Positions 1 through 8,521 of a DNA stretch of 64,000 nt are shown piece after piece (position 1 is the first letter of the stretch; every line of letters starts with the position of its first letter). The notes under the pieces were generated by a model that had not been told where the DNA came from, ran no database searches, and saw nothing but the letters and a program-made list of their open reading frames with translations. Both the position numbers and the translations under genes were made by a program. The stretch lies in the NCBI RefSeq assembly GCF_001426585.1, contig NZ_LMEI01000010.1, positions 62,001-126,000 on the forward strand, in the 5' to 3' direction. Origin of the DNA: Streptomyces sp. Root431. GTDB taxonomy: Bacteria > Actinomycetota > Actinomycetes > Streptomycetales > Streptomycetaceae.

Positions 1-110
1 ACCCGCTCGCGGCTCAGGCGGCCGTAGCGCCCGTGGTCGCCGGCGCGCCTGCCGGGCGCGCGGCGCCCCGACGCGGGGGGCCCTGCCGCGGGGTCCTTCT
101 CGATCGCCAT
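1..110 (-). CDS. Partial CDS, probable TetR-type regulator N-terminus
   Basis: An ATG at 108-110 on the minus strand opens a frame that runs off the left edge, giving 36 residues. The start is rich in Arg, Pro and Gly and ends in G-R-Y-G-R-L-S-R-E-R-V. R-L-S-R-E-x-V is how the first helix of many actinobacterial TetR regulators begins; that is inference from about ten residues. The gene is divergent from the polysaccharide genes, so it could control them. A different DNA-binding protein cannot be excluded, because the helix-turn-helix itself lies outside the window. Confidence 0.45.
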   Translation of the reverse strand, partial: MAIEKDPAAGPPASGRRAPGRRAGDHGRYGRLSRER

Positions 111-119
111 GTGCCCGCC

Positions 120-147
120 TTGACCTTGGGACATCCAGGGTTAAAGT
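120..147 (+). promoter_or_regulatory. Putative sigma-70-type promoter of the polysaccharide operon
   Basis: TTGACC at 120-125 and TAAAGT at 142-147 are separated by 16 bp, close to the HrdB consensus. They sit in an A+T-rich island (about 131-170) inside otherwise very GC-rich DNA, between two divergent genes. The first plus-strand gene starts about 180 bp downstream, leaving a long 5' leader. Confidence 0.45.
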
Positions 148-325
148 GTACATATACGACGTAAACGTAGGGTGCTTCGCCACGGTGACAGGGTGGATCC
201 CTCGGACGCCACACCCAGCGCCCGACCGGTCACCACCACACCGGTCACCACACCGAGCACCACACTCCGGCGGACGGCCTCCGCAGCACGACGCGACCGT
301 GCGCCGATTCGATCCCGGAGCCATC

Positions 326-1213
326 ATGACCACGCACCCGACTCTGCCGCAGGGCATCGAGTCCCAGTCCGTCGACCACCCCCTCCGCCGCTCCACCGAC
401 CCGCCTCCGCACCCGCAGCGGCGCGCCGAGGACAAGACGCCGGTCCGGCCCGTGGTGAGCCTGGTGATCCCGGCCCTCAACGAGGCCCGCAACATCCCCT
501 GGGTCTTCGAACAGATCCCGGACTGCGTCGGAGAGGTCCTGCTGATCGACGGCGACTCCCACGACGCCACGGTCAGCGTGGCCACCCGGATCCTGCCCAC
601 CGTCCGCAGCCTGAAGCAGAGCGGAAAGGGCAAGGGGAACGCGCTGCGCACCGGCTTCCTCGCGGCGCGCGGCGACTACGTGGTGATGATGGACGCCGAC
701 GGCAGCATGTCCCCGGCGGAGATCCCGCACTTCGTCCACTTCCTGGAGAACGGCTACGACTTCGTCAAGGGCTCCCGCTTCGTCGAGGGCGGCGGCTCCC
801 TCGACATCACCCGCTTCCGCAAACTCGGCAACCACGCCCTGCTCGCGCTCGTGAACCGGCTCTACGACGCCACGCTGACCGACCTCTGCTACGGCTTCTG
901 CGCCTTCCGGCGCAGCTTCCTCGACCAGCTGGACCTGCACGCCACCGGCTTCGAGATCGAGGCCGAGATGATCGTGCACGCGCTGCGCTCCGGACTCCGG
1001 ATCGCCGAGGTCCCGAGTCTCGAACTGCCCCGCCGCAACGGGCAGTCCAACCTCCACGCCATCTCCGACGGACGCCGGGTACTGCGCACGCTCCTCTCGG
1101 AGCGTCCCGGCGTCCGGCCCGCGTCGGCCGGGCCCGCCACGGCCGAGCCCATGTCCGCCCAGCCGGTGTCGGCCCAGCCGCTGACCGCCTCGCGGGAGCG
1201 GAGCACGTCATGA
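326..1213 (+). CDS. Family 2 glycosyltransferase, DPM1/GtrB-like
   Basis: This 295-residue GT-A fold glycosyltransferase would transfer a sugar from a nucleotide donor, probably to a polyprenyl phosphate at the inner face of the membrane. The nucleotide-binding strand V-S-L-V-I-P-A-L-N-E is at about residues 44-53, and the metal-binding D-A-D is at 123-125, in M-M-D-A-D-G-S. No membrane helices follow the catalytic domain, so it is the soluble dolichyl-phosphate-mannose-synthase type. I chose ATG 326 because the longer frame to 146 reads as low-complexity His/Pro/Arg sequence. The C-terminal tail is a short Ala/Pro/Ser repeat. It is the first gene of a five-gene chain joined by 4-bp overlaps. 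Sugar and acceptor are not evident. Confidence 0.85.
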   Translation: MTTHPTLPQGIESQSVDHPLRRSTDPPPHPQRRAEDKTPVRPVVSLVIPALNEARNIPWVFEQIPDCVGEVLLIDGDSHDATVSVATRILPTVRSLKQSGKGKGNALRTGFLAARGDYVVMMDADGSMSPAEIPHFVHFLENGYDFVKGSRFVEGGGSLDITRFRKLGNHALLALVNRLYDATLTDLCYGFCAFRRSFLDQLDLHATGFEIEAEMIVHALRSGLRIAEVPSLELPRRNGQSNLHAISDGRRVLRTLLSERPGVRPASAGPATAEPMSAQPVSAQPLTASRERSTS

Positions 1214-2586
1214 CGCGCGGCAGCCGCGCCGCACCGAGGCCGTCGCCCCGCGGGGCGCTCCGCCCGGCGGCGCCGGCTTCACCGATGGCGGTCGTGGACA
1301 TCGACCTCGCCGAGCCCGGGGCGTTCCGCCGCCCCGGGGGCGGGGCGCGGACCAGGCCGTCCGGCCGCGCGCTCGGACTCGTACGGTTCCACGGCCGCCC
1401 GCTGGGGATGGCCGAGGCGTCCGGCGGCGAGCCCGAGGAGCTGTGGCGGGCCCTCGCGGCCGCGGCGCTGCGGGACTTCGCGGGCGCCGACGAGGACGTC
1501 GGGCTGGACGAGCCGCACCGGACGTTCGTCGAGGCGACCGCGGTCAGCGTGATCGTGGCCACGAGGAACCGCACCGGGATGCTGCGCGACTGCCTGGACT
1601 CGCTCCTTGAGCTCAAGTACCCGCGGTTCGAGGTGATCGTGGTGGACAACGCCCCGTCGGACACCTCCACGGAGGAACTGGTCCGGCGGGAGTACGGCGG
1701 CACGCGGGACGACGGCGGGCCCCTGCGGAACCACAGCGGCACCCCGGACGACGGCACCCGGGACGACGGCGGGCTCCTGCGGAACGACGGCCCAGCCGTC
1801 CGGTACCTGCGCGAGCCCGTGCCCGGTCTCGCCCGGGCCCACAACCGCGGGCTCGCCGCGGCCCACGGGGAGATCGCCGCCTTCACCGACGACGACACGC
1901 TCGTCGACCCGCTGTGGCTGACCGCGCTCGTCGCGCCCTTCCAGGCGGACCCCCGCACCGGCTGCGTCACCGGACTCATCGTCCCCGCCGAGCTGGAAAC
2001 CGAGGCGCAGGTCGCGCTGGAGCGGCACGGCGCCTTCGGCAAGGGGTACGCCGCGTGCACCTGGTCGCTGCGCGCCCCGTCCGCGGACCCGTTGTTCCCG
2101 TTCACCGCGGGCCGATTCGGCTCCGGCGCGAACATGGCCTTCCGTACGGAGCTGCTGCGCGAACTCGGCGGCTTCGACCCCGCCACCGGCGTCGGCACCC
2201 CCGCGCACGGCGGCGACGACCTGCTCTCCTTCTTCCGCGTCCTGGCCCACGACCGCTCGCTCGCCTACGAGCCCACCGCGATCGTCTGGCACCGGCACCG
2301 GCGCACCCCCGAGGCGCTCGAAGCGCAGGCGTTCGGCTACGGCGCCGGGTTCGGCGCCTATCTGGCCGGCGCGATCGTCCACGAACCCCGCATGCTGCCC
2401 GCACTGCTCCGCCGGCTGCCCGGCGGCGTGCGGTACGCGCTCGCCAGGAACCGCGAACGCGCCGGACCGGCCACCGGCCGCGGCGCCACGGCCTCCCGGC
2501 TCGCCCGACTGGAGCTGCGGGGCATGCTCTACGGGCCGTACGGCTACTGGCGCAGTCGGCACATCGAGCGACGGACAGGCCGATGA
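1210..2586 (+). CDS. Family 2 glycosyltransferase with N-terminal extension
   Basis: The 458-residue product starts at an ATG overlapping the previous stop (ATGA). About 110 residues of Pro/Arg/Gly-rich and helical sequence precede a GT-A domain beginning A-V-S-V-I-V-A-T-R-N-R. The metal-binding acidic cluster is T-D-D-D, just after G-E-I-A-A-F. G-A-N-M-A-F-R and G-G-D-D-L are family features of the acceptor side. Between donor-site strands there is an inserted near-duplicate segment (DNA 1695-1780) containing two copies of D-D-G-G-x-L-R-N. It probably acts at the cytoplasmic face in building the same glycan as its neighbours. Substrate unknown. Confidence 0.85.
   Translation: MTRGSRAAPRPSPRGALRPAAPASPMAVVDIDLAEPGAFRRPGGGARTRPSGRALGLVRFHGRPLGMAEASGGEPEELWRALAAAALRDFAGADEDVGLDEPHRTFVEATAVSVIVATRNRTGMLRDCLDSLLELKYPRFEVIVVDNAPSDTSTEELVRREYGGTRDDGGPLRNHSGTPDDGTRDDGGLLRNDGPAVRYLREPVPGLARAHNRGLAAAHGEIAAFTDDDTLVDPLWLTALVAPFQADPRTGCVTGLIVPAELETEAQVALERHGAFGKGYAACTWSLRAPSADPLFPFTAGRFGSGANMAFRTELLRELGGFDPATGVGTPAHGGDDLLSFFRVLAHDRSLAYEPTAIVWHRHRRTPEALEAQAFGYGAGFGAYLAGAIVHEPRMLPALLRRLPGGVRYALARNRERAGPATGRGATASRLARLELRGMLYGPYGYWRSRHIERRTGR
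1695..1780 (+). repeat. Direct repeat inside the second glycosyltransferase gene
   Basis: Two imperfect copies of a unit of roughly 50 bp, centred on the shared core acgacggcgggc and both ending in cctgcggaac, lie in tandem within the coding sequence. The result is an in-frame duplication of D-D-G-G-x-L-R-N, located in a loop between the substrate-binding strands of the GT-A fold. Confidence 0.6.
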
Positions 2587-4085
2587 CCGGGCCGCGGACC
2601 GCGGGGCACGCGCCCTTGGCGGCCGCTCCCACGGCCGCGGGGCACGCGCCCCTGGTGGCCCCTCCCACAGCCGCCCCCGCGGCCGCTCCCGCGGCCCCTC
2701 CCACAGCCGCTCCCACGGCCGCTCCCACAGACGCGGGGCACCCGCCCCCGGCGGCCGCCCCCACGGCCGCGCGGGACCGGCCCCCCGAGGCGAGGCGCTC
2801 GCTCGGCGCGGTGGTCAAGTCCGGCGCCACCGCGGTCTTCCCCCGTGACCCGCTCCTGCGCAACGGGCACCTCCTCGCGATCAGCTCCCTCGTCAGCGCC
2901 GCGCTGGGATCCGTCTTCTGGGTCCTGGCCACCCACTGGTACGACGACGAGGTGGTGGGCCTCAGCTACTCCGCGCTCTCCATGACCCTGCTCCTCGCCA
3001 GCATCGGCCAGCTCAACCTGTCCGACTTCCTCGTCCGGTTCGTGCCGTCCGCCGGCCACCACACCCGCCGGCTGATCCTCCTCTGCTACGGCGTGAGCGC
3101 CGTCATCAGCGCCCTGGTCGCCATGGGCTTCCTGCTGCTCGTCCCCGTGGTCGCCCCCGGCCTCGGCTTCCTGCTGACCCCGGTGACCGCCGCCTGCTTC
3201 GTCGCCGCCACCGCCGGATACGCCGTCTTCGTGATGCAGGACGGCGCGCTGACCGCGGTGCGACGGCCCGGCTGGGTGGTCGGCGAGAACGTGATCTTCG
3301 CGTGCGTCAAGATCGGGCTGCTCGGCGTGGGCGCGGCACTGGCGCTGTTCTCCGGCATCCTGCTCTCCTGGGTCGGGGCGCTCGCCGTCTCGCTCGTCAT
3401 CGCGAACTTCGTGCTGCTGCGCCGGGCCGTGCCCGAGCACGTACGGGTGTCGACGCAGGCGAAGCGGCCGGACCGGGCGCTGCGGTACGCGGCCGCCGAC
3501 TACTTCGGCTCGCTGTTCCGGATGGCGGCGTACACCGTGGTCCCGCTGATCGTCCTGGACAACCTGGGCGCCGAACAGAGCGCCTACTTCTCGCTCGCCT
3601 GGATCGTCGGCTACGTCCTCTACCTGGTCGCCCGCAACGTGGGCAGCTCCCTCGTGGTGGAGGCCGTGGGCAGCCCGGAGCGGCTGGTCGAGCACGCGGT
3701 GAGGATGCTGCGCCACACGGGTCTGCTGCTCGGCGCCGGCATCGTCCTCGTCGCCGTGCTCGCACCGCAGATCCTCTCCTTCTTCGGCCCCGAGTACGCC
3801 GAGCACGGCACCACCCTGCTGCGGCTCCTCGCCCTGTCCGCCCTGCCGAACATCGTCGTCAGCCTCGCCATCGACGTGTGGCGGGCGCGCCGCCGGCTGC
3901 GGTGGGCGGTCGGCGTGCAGATCGTGATGTGCGTGCTCGTCCTGGGGCTCACCAAGCTGCTGCTGCCGACGCTGGGGATCACCGGCGCGGGCGTCGCCTG
4001 GCTGGTGACCATGTGCCTGCTCGCCACGCCGCTGCTGATCTGGCGGTCGCGCTGGCTCACGACCGGATCCAGGAGGTCCTCGTGA
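2583..4085 (+). CDS. Polysaccharide flippase (Wzx/MATE-like)
   Basis: The protein has 500 residues. A disordered Ala/Pro/Thr tract of about 75 residues, built from repeats such as T-A-A-P and G-H-A-P-L, is followed by roughly twelve hydrophobic segments from about residue 100 to the end. Length and spacing fit the MVF/MOP exporter superfamily that flips lipid-linked glycan units across the membrane. It starts at the ATGA overlap with the upstream glycosyltransferase and is itself overlapped by the next one, so translation is probably coupled. The N-terminal repeat tract is unusual for the family and may have grown by slippage. It could also be an O-antigen-type exporter of another polyprenyl-linked cargo. 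Confidence 0.8.
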   Translation: MTGPRTAGHAPLAAAPTAAGHAPLVAPPTAAPAAAPAAPPTAAPTAAPTDAGHPPPAAAPTAARDRPPEARRSLGAVVKSGATAVFPRDPLLRNGHLLAISSLVSAALGSVFWVLATHWYDDEVVGLSYSALSMTLLLASIGQLNLSDFLVRFVPSAGHHTRRLILLCYGVSAVISALVAMGFLLLVPVVAPGLGFLLTPVTAACFVAATAGYAVFVMQDGALTAVRRPGWVVGENVIFACVKIGLLGVGAALALFSGILLSWVGALAVSLVIANFVLLRRAVPEHVRVSTQAKRPDRALRYAAADYFGSLFRMAAYTVVPLIVLDNLGAEQSAYFSLAWIVGYVLYLVARNVGSSLVVEAVGSPERLVEHAVRMLRHTGLLLGAGIVLVAVLAPQILSFFGPEYAEHGTTLLRLLALSALPNIVVSLAIDVWRARRRLRWAVGVQIVMCVLVLGLTKLLLPTLGITGAGVAWLVTMCLLATPLLIWRSRWLTTGSRRSS

Positions 4086-5134
4086 ACACCGACACGGACA
4101 CCGGCACCGGGACCGGCACCGGTTCCCTCCCCGTGCCGAGCCTGACGGTCGTCGTCTGCGCCTACACCCTCGACCGCTGGGACGACCTGCGGGCGGCGAT
4201 CGGGTCCCTGCGGGCCCAGCGGCACCCCGTCACGGAGACCGTGCTGGTCGTCGACCACTGCCCTGACCTGTACGAGCGCGCCTCCACAGCCTTCCCGGGT
4301 GTGCGGGTGCTCGCCAACGGCGAGCGCAAGGGACTGTCCGGGGCGCGCAACACCGGTGTGGCGGCCGCCCGTTGCGAGGTCGTGGCCTTCCTCGACGACG
4401 ACGCGGCCGCCGATCCGGACTGGTCCGCGCGGCTGCTCGCCCCCTACGCCGACGGCGCCGTCGTGGGCGTCGGCGGTCTGGTCCGGCCGTGGTGGGTCAC
4501 CCGGCGGCCAGTGTGGTTCCCGCGCGAGTTCGACTGGGTGATCGGCTGCTCGTACCACGGGCTTCCCGAACAGCCCTCCCCCGTACGGAACTTCATCGGC
4601 GCCAACATGTCCTTCCGCCGGTCCGAGCTGATCGCCGCCGGAGTGTTCCGTACGGACCTGGGGCGCGTGGGGACCCGCCCGCTCGGCTGCGAGGAGACCG
4701 AACTGTGCCTCCGCATCGCGGCCCGCCGCCCGGACGCCGTCCTGCTCCACGAACCCGCCGCCGCGGTCCGCCACCGCGTGCCCGCGGCACGCGCCACCTG
4801 GGCGTACTTCGTCGCCCGGTGCTACGCCGAGGGCCTGTCCAAGGCGCACGTCGCCCGGCTCGGCGGCAGTCGCGCGGCCCTGTCCAGCGAGCGCGCCTAT
4901 CTGCGGTCGACCGTCCCGCGGGCGTTCGTACGGGCGCTGCGGCCCGGCCGCCCCGGCGGGCCGCGTACGGCATCGGCGCTCGTGGGAGGGGTCGGGGTGA
5001 CCGTCGCGGGCTATGTCGTGGGCCGGGTCCGGCGCCCCGCGCCGGCCTCCGGCGCGGGCGGGCCCGCCGTCGCGGCACCGGCCGCCGTACCCGTCGCGGG
5101 ACCGGCCGGAGAGGCGGGCGGAGGCGGGCCATGA
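4082..5134 (+). CDS. Family 2 glycosyltransferase
   Basis: The 350-residue product starts at GTG 4082, overlapping the flippase stop (GTGA). A T-D-T-G-T-G repeat precedes the catalytic domain, which begins L-T-V-V-V-C-A-Y-T at about residue 20. The donor and metal site is F-L-D-D-D-A-A-A-D, and F-I-G-A-N-M-S-F-R-R marks the acceptor side, followed by G-C-E-E-T-E-L, the usual catalytic-base region. The C-terminus has a weakly hydrophobic Val/Gly segment and then an Ala/Pro/Gly tail, so peripheral membrane attachment is possible. It resembles the 1210-2586 enzyme more than the 326-1213 one. Acceptor and sugar are unknown. Confidence 0.85.
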   Translation: MNTDTDTGTGTGTGSLPVPSLTVVVCAYTLDRWDDLRAAIGSLRAQRHPVTETVLVVDHCPDLYERASTAFPGVRVLANGERKGLSGARNTGVAAARCEVVAFLDDDAAADPDWSARLLAPYADGAVVGVGGLVRPWWVTRRPVWFPREFDWVIGCSYHGLPEQPSPVRNFIGANMSFRRSELIAAGVFRTDLGRVGTRPLGCEETELCLRIAARRPDAVLLHEPAAAVRHRVPAARATWAYFVARCYAEGLSKAHVARLGGSRAALSSERAYLRSTVPRAFVRALRPGRPGGPRTASALVGGVGVTVAGYVVGRVRRPAPASGAGGPAVAAPAAVPVAGPAGEAGGGGP

Positions 5135-5949
5135 CCGCCGTACCCGTCTTCCTGTACCACTCGGTGTCGTCCGACCCGCCGTCCTGGATCGCGCCGTTCA
5201 CGGTCCGCCCGCGCGACTTCGCCGAGCAGCTGGACGTGATCGCCGACAGCGGCCTGCGGATCGTGCCGCTGGCCCGGCTCGTGGAGGCGCAGCGCGGCGG
5301 ACCGCCGCTCCCCGCCCGGTCCGCGGTCCTCACCTTCGACGACGGTTTCGCCGACTTCCACTCGACCGTGCTGCCCCTGCTCACGCGGCGGGGCATGCCC
5401 GCCACCCTGTACGTCACCACGGGCGCCCTGCGCGGCCGGGCCGGCGGGCCCGAGGACGACGTCTTCCCGCCGGAGTCGCGGATGCTGAGCTGGCGTCAGC
5501 TCGTCCCGCTGGAGCTGTACGGCGTCGAGATCGGCGGCCACACGAGGACGCATCCGCAGCTCGACACGCTGCCCGCGCCCCGGGCGTGGGACGAAGTGGC
5601 GGGATGCAGACGCGATTTGGAGGACTTCCTCGGTCATTCGGTCACGGCGTTCGCCTATCCCCACGGGTACTCCAGCCCCTCGGTGCGCGACCAGGTGCGC
5701 GCGGCGGGCTGGACCTCGGCCACGGCCGTGCGCGACGCGTTCAGCTCGGCGGACGACGATCCGCTGCGCATCGCCCGGCTGATGGTGCGCGCCGACACGG
5801 ACCGGGACCGGTTCCGGCAGTGGACCGCGGGGGCCGCGGCGCCGGTCGCGCCCTTCGCCGAAAGCCCCAGGACCAAGGGCTGGCGCGCCTACCGCCGGCT
5901 GAGGGCGCGGCTGAACGTGCCGTACAAGGCGGTGTCGGGGGGCCTGTAG
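5131..5949 (+). CDS. Polysaccharide deacetylase (CE4)
   Basis: The 272-residue NodB-fold enzyme would remove N- or O-acetyl groups from a polysaccharide using a metal ion. The catalytic and metal Asp pair T-F-D-D is at residues 68-71, the zinc motif H-T-R-T-H at 137-141, and F-A-Y-P-H-G at 174-179. There is no signal peptide, so it would act on a lipid-linked intermediate in the cytoplasm or be membrane-associated through partners. It is the last gene of the ATGA-coupled chain with three glycosyltransferases and a flippase. That suggests the glycan contains an amino sugar that is de-N-acetylated. Confidence 0.85.
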   Translation: MTAVPVFLYHSVSSDPPSWIAPFTVRPRDFAEQLDVIADSGLRIVPLARLVEAQRGGPPLPARSAVLTFDDGFADFHSTVLPLLTRRGMPATLYVTTGALRGRAGGPEDDVFPPESRMLSWRQLVPLELYGVEIGGHTRTHPQLDTLPAPRAWDEVAGCRRDLEDFLGHSVTAFAYPHGYSSPSVRDQVRAAGWTSATAVRDAFSSADDDPLRIARLMVRADTDRDRFRQWTAGAAAPVAPFAESPRTKGWRAYRRLRARLNVPYKAVSGGL

Positions 5950-5959
5950 CCCACCCGGC

Positions 5960-6835
5960 TCACGACGGCTGTTGCCACACCCGTACCCAGTCCACGCGCA
6001 TCCGGGCCGTGTCGACCGAGTCCGGCGGCGGCTCCGGCACCCCGACCGCGAGGTTGATCAGCACCTCCATGGGCACGTCCGGGATCCGTTCCGTGTCGGT
6101 CACCCGGAGGCGTTCGACGTTGTCCACGTACCAGACCAGCTTGTCGGGCTCCCACAGCAGACCGAAGACGTGGAACCCGTCGGGGAAGTCGACCGGGCCG
6201 TACGTGCCGCGCTGGCGTTCCTCGTCGCCGTCGGGCCCGCGCCAGTGCACGTACATGCTGACCTGCTCGGTGGTGTCCAGGAACTCCATGATGTCGATCT
6301 CCGGCGGCGTGAACTTCGAGGCGGGCATCATCCAGAACGCGGGGAACATGCCCTCCTCGGACGGGATCCTGATCGCCGCCTCGAAGTAGCCGTACGTGAA
6401 CGTGCGCCGGGGCTCGGCGTACCAGTCGTCCCGCCCGGTGGAGATCATTCCGGAGGTCCACGGGTAGGTCCGGTCGTCGCTGCCTTCCGTCTCGTGCCGC
6501 TCGGCGGTGAGGGTCAGCTCGCCGTCCCGGACGGAGACCTGGTCCGGCATGTACCACTGCAGTTCGTCGTTGCCGCTGTTGGTGCAGCCGCCCTTGTTCC
6601 AGTCGTAGCAGGTGGTCCACGTCCGGTCGTCGAGTTCCGTCCCGTCGAAGTTCTCGTCCAGGACGAGCCGCCACGCGCCGGACGGGGTCGGCATGACGGC
6701 GGTCGGCGGGGTGGCCCCGGCCGCCGCCGTGCCGTCGGCCTGACCGGACACGCAGGCGGTGGCCGTCAGCAGCAGGGCGGACGCCAGGGCCAGCGCCGCC
6801 CGGCGAAGGGGCCGGCGGGCCCCCGGCGCGTTCAC
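5960..6835 (-). CDS. GH16 family glycoside hydrolase, predicted lipoprotein
   Basis: The 291-residue product starts at a GTG that overlaps the upstream FAD gene (GTGA). The N-terminus is a lipoprotein signal: R-R, a hydrophobic stretch, then A-T-A-C with Cys28 as the lipidation site. The GH16 domain follows, beginning L-V-L-D-E-N-F-D. Its catalytic motif E-I-D-I-M-E is at residues 179-184, matching E-[ILV]-D-x-x-E with nucleophile and acid/base Glu. GH16 enzymes cut or transglycosylate beta-1,3/1,4-glucans and galactans. It is convergent with the polysaccharide operon, only 10 bp away, so it may trim, release or cross-link the polymer outside the cell. Confidence 0.85.
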   Translation of the reverse strand: MNAPGARRPLRRAALALASALLLTATACVSGQADGTAAAGATPPTAVMPTPSGAWRLVLDENFDGTELDDRTWTTCYDWNKGGCTNSGNDELQWYMPDQVSVRDGELTLTAERHETEGSDDRTYPWTSGMISTGRDDWYAEPRRTFTYGYFEAAIRIPSEEGMFPAFWMMPASKFTPPEIDIMEFLDTTEQVSMYVHWRGPDGDEERQRGTYGPVDFPDGFHVFGLLWEPDKLVWYVDNVERLRVTDTERIPDVPMEVLINLAVGVPEPPPDSVDTARMRVDWVRVWQQPS

Positions 6836-8091
6836 CGGTCCCCGCCCGCGACCGAGGTGGCGAGCCGGTGCGCGGCGAACGTCGTGCCGTGGACGAACCG
6901 CAGGACCGGGCCGAAGGTGGGGGCCGCGGCCAGGCCGGTGAAGTACAGGCCGGGGACCGAGGACTCGAACCCCGCCGACAGGACGGGCGCGCCGCCGGGC
7001 AGGGCGCGGACCGACGTCCGCAGGGACGGCTCCAGGACGGGGGTCCGACGCACGTCCACCCGGTAGCCCGTGGCCGCCAGGACGTGGTCGGTGTGCAGGA
7101 CGTCCTGCCGTCCCGCAGGGTCCGCCAGCTCCAGGCGTACGGCTCCGTCCGCGCCGTCCTGGTGGCGGGCCGAGACGAGCCGGCGCCCGCACAGCACCGG
7201 GAAGTGGCCGTTCACCCGCTCCCGCAGCCACCACGCGCCGGACGGCCCGAGCACGGTCCGCAGGACGTGCGTGCGCACCGGGACCGGCAGGTGGCGGTAG
7301 GCGGCGGGGCCGCGGCTGACCGCGAACAGCGACCAGCCGGGGCCGAGCGCCGAGCCGGGCTTGCGCAGCCGCTCGGGCCAGGGCCGGGCGGCCGGCCGGT
7401 CCGTCGGCGGCGGGTCGCCGAACAGCAGGGCCCCGGTCCTGGCGATCACGACGGGCCGGGCGCCCGCCTCGTGCAGCAGCGCGGCGCTCTCCAGGGCCGA
7501 CTGGCCCGCGCCGACGACGGCGACGCGCCGGCCGGCGAATCCGGCCAGGTCCGGGTGATCGCACGTGTGGGACGCGAGGCCCGCCGCGGCGAGCGGGTCG
7601 AGGCCGGCCGGCCGGTGGGCGTACGGCACGAGCCCGGTGGCCACGACCACGGCCCGTGCGGTGATCTCCTCGCCGGAGTCCAGCAGGACGCCGAAACCGC
7701 CGTCGGCGGTCCGTACCTCGCGCACGGCCGTACGCTCCACGCCGGGCACCAGGCGTTCCTGGAACCAGTGGCCGTACGCGATGAACTCGTCGACCGGGAT
7801 CGGATAGGTGTCGCCCACCGGCCCCCGGCCCCGCGCCGTGCGGAAGTCCGCGAACCGGTGCCCGGCCTCGGGCGCGGAGATCGAGGACGCGGCAGGGACC
7901 GATTTGAGGAACATGCCGTCGGGCATGTGGGTCCGCCAGGTCTCCATCGGCTCGCCGAACACGCGCACGGACGCGCCGGTCGCGCCCAGCCAGGCGGCGG
8001 TGGCCAGTCCGAACGGACCGGCGCCGACGACCACGACGGGAAGCCGGCGGCGGTCGGCGGTTCCGGAGTACGGGGGCGGATCCTGGGCCAT
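6832..8091 (-). CDS. FAD/NAD(P)-binding oxidoreductase
   Basis: The 419-residue protein has two Rossmann sites: V-V-V-G-A-G-P-F-G-L near the N-terminus for FAD, and V-A-V-V-G-A-G-Q-S-A at about residue 180 for NAD(P)H. A-T-G-Y-R in the C-terminal third is typical of flavin-containing and N-hydroxylating monooxygenases. The start is ATG 8091, because GGAGAGGAGG lies 7-15 bp upstream; a GTG six codons earlier is less likely. It overlaps the GH16 lipoprotein gene and follows two membrane-protein genes. Its substrate is not visible in the sequence. In this setting it could oxidise a glycan or lipid precursor, but that is only context. Confidence 0.75.
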   Translation of the reverse strand: MAQDPPPYSGTADRRRLPVVVVGAGPFGLATAAWLGATGASVRVFGEPMETWRTHMPDGMFLKSVPAASSISAPEAGHRFADFRTARGRGPVGDTYPIPVDEFIAYGHWFQERLVPGVERTAVREVRTADGGFGVLLDSGEEITARAVVVATGLVPYAHRPAGLDPLAAAGLASHTCDHPDLAGFAGRRVAVVGAGQSALESAALLHEAGARPVVIARTGALLFGDPPPTDRPAARPWPERLRKPGSALGPGWSLFAVSRGPAAYRHLPVPVRTHVLRTVLGPSGAWWLRERVNGHFPVLCGRRLVSARHQDGADGAVRLELADPAGRQDVLHTDHVLAATGYRVDVRRTPVLEPSLRTSVRALPGGAPVLSAGFESSVPGLYFTGLAAAPTFGPVLRFVHGTTFAAHRLATSVAGGDR

Positions 8092-8133
8092 CGCGCGCCT
8101 CCTCTCCACGCGGGCGTCTCCCGCAGGGGCTCT

Positions 8134-8511
8134 TCAACCAGCCTGCACCCCGGCGCGCCGGTTCCGCGCGCCGGGACGGAGGGACAGCAGGGCGAGGACG
8201 GAGGTCAGGGTGGCGAGGGCGACGAGGGACCTGGTGGCGGTGAAGACGCCGCCGAGGAAGAGCGCGACGGCCACGAGGGTCGCCAGGGCGAGCCCGAGCA
8301 CGAGGGTGACGAGCGCGCCCTCCAGGACCGCGGCCGGGTGCCCGCCCCGCGGCCGGCCGGCGGGCCGCAGCGCGAGCAGGGCCGCGAGCCCCGGGCAGAC
8401 GAGCAGGAACGCGGTGACGGCGGCCACCCGCACCGGGGCGGCGTCCGGCAGCGCCATGGAGAGGAGCGCGAGCCACCCTGAGGCGGCGAGTCCCAGGCGC
8501 AGGAAGATCAC
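8134..8511 (-). CDS. Small multi-spanning membrane protein
   Basis: The 125-residue protein starts at GTG 8511 behind a GAGGAGG ribosome site. Hydrophobic segments at about residues 4-22, 27-47, 62-85 and 88-110 predict four membrane helices. A short basic linker R-P-A-G-R-P-R-G lies between the second and third, and the tail is basic. I do not recognise the family. It sits 10 bp downstream of the large GT-C-like membrane protein, so the two may form a complex in polymer assembly or export. Confidence 0.65.
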   Translation of the reverse strand: MIFLRLGLAASGWLALLSMALPDAAPVRVAAVTAFLLVCPGLAALLALRPAGRPRGGHPAAVLEGALVTLVLGLALATLVAVALFLGGVFTATRSLVALATLTSVLALLSLRPGARNRRAGVQAG

Positions 8512-8521
8512 GGGTGCCTCC

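Noticed and set aside
245-1057. Long open frames antisense to the glycosyltransferases and to many other genes
   Set aside because: In DNA of this GC content the opposite strand and shifted frames stay open by chance. Their products are Arg/Gly/Ala-rich without domains, while the sense frames have clear motifs.
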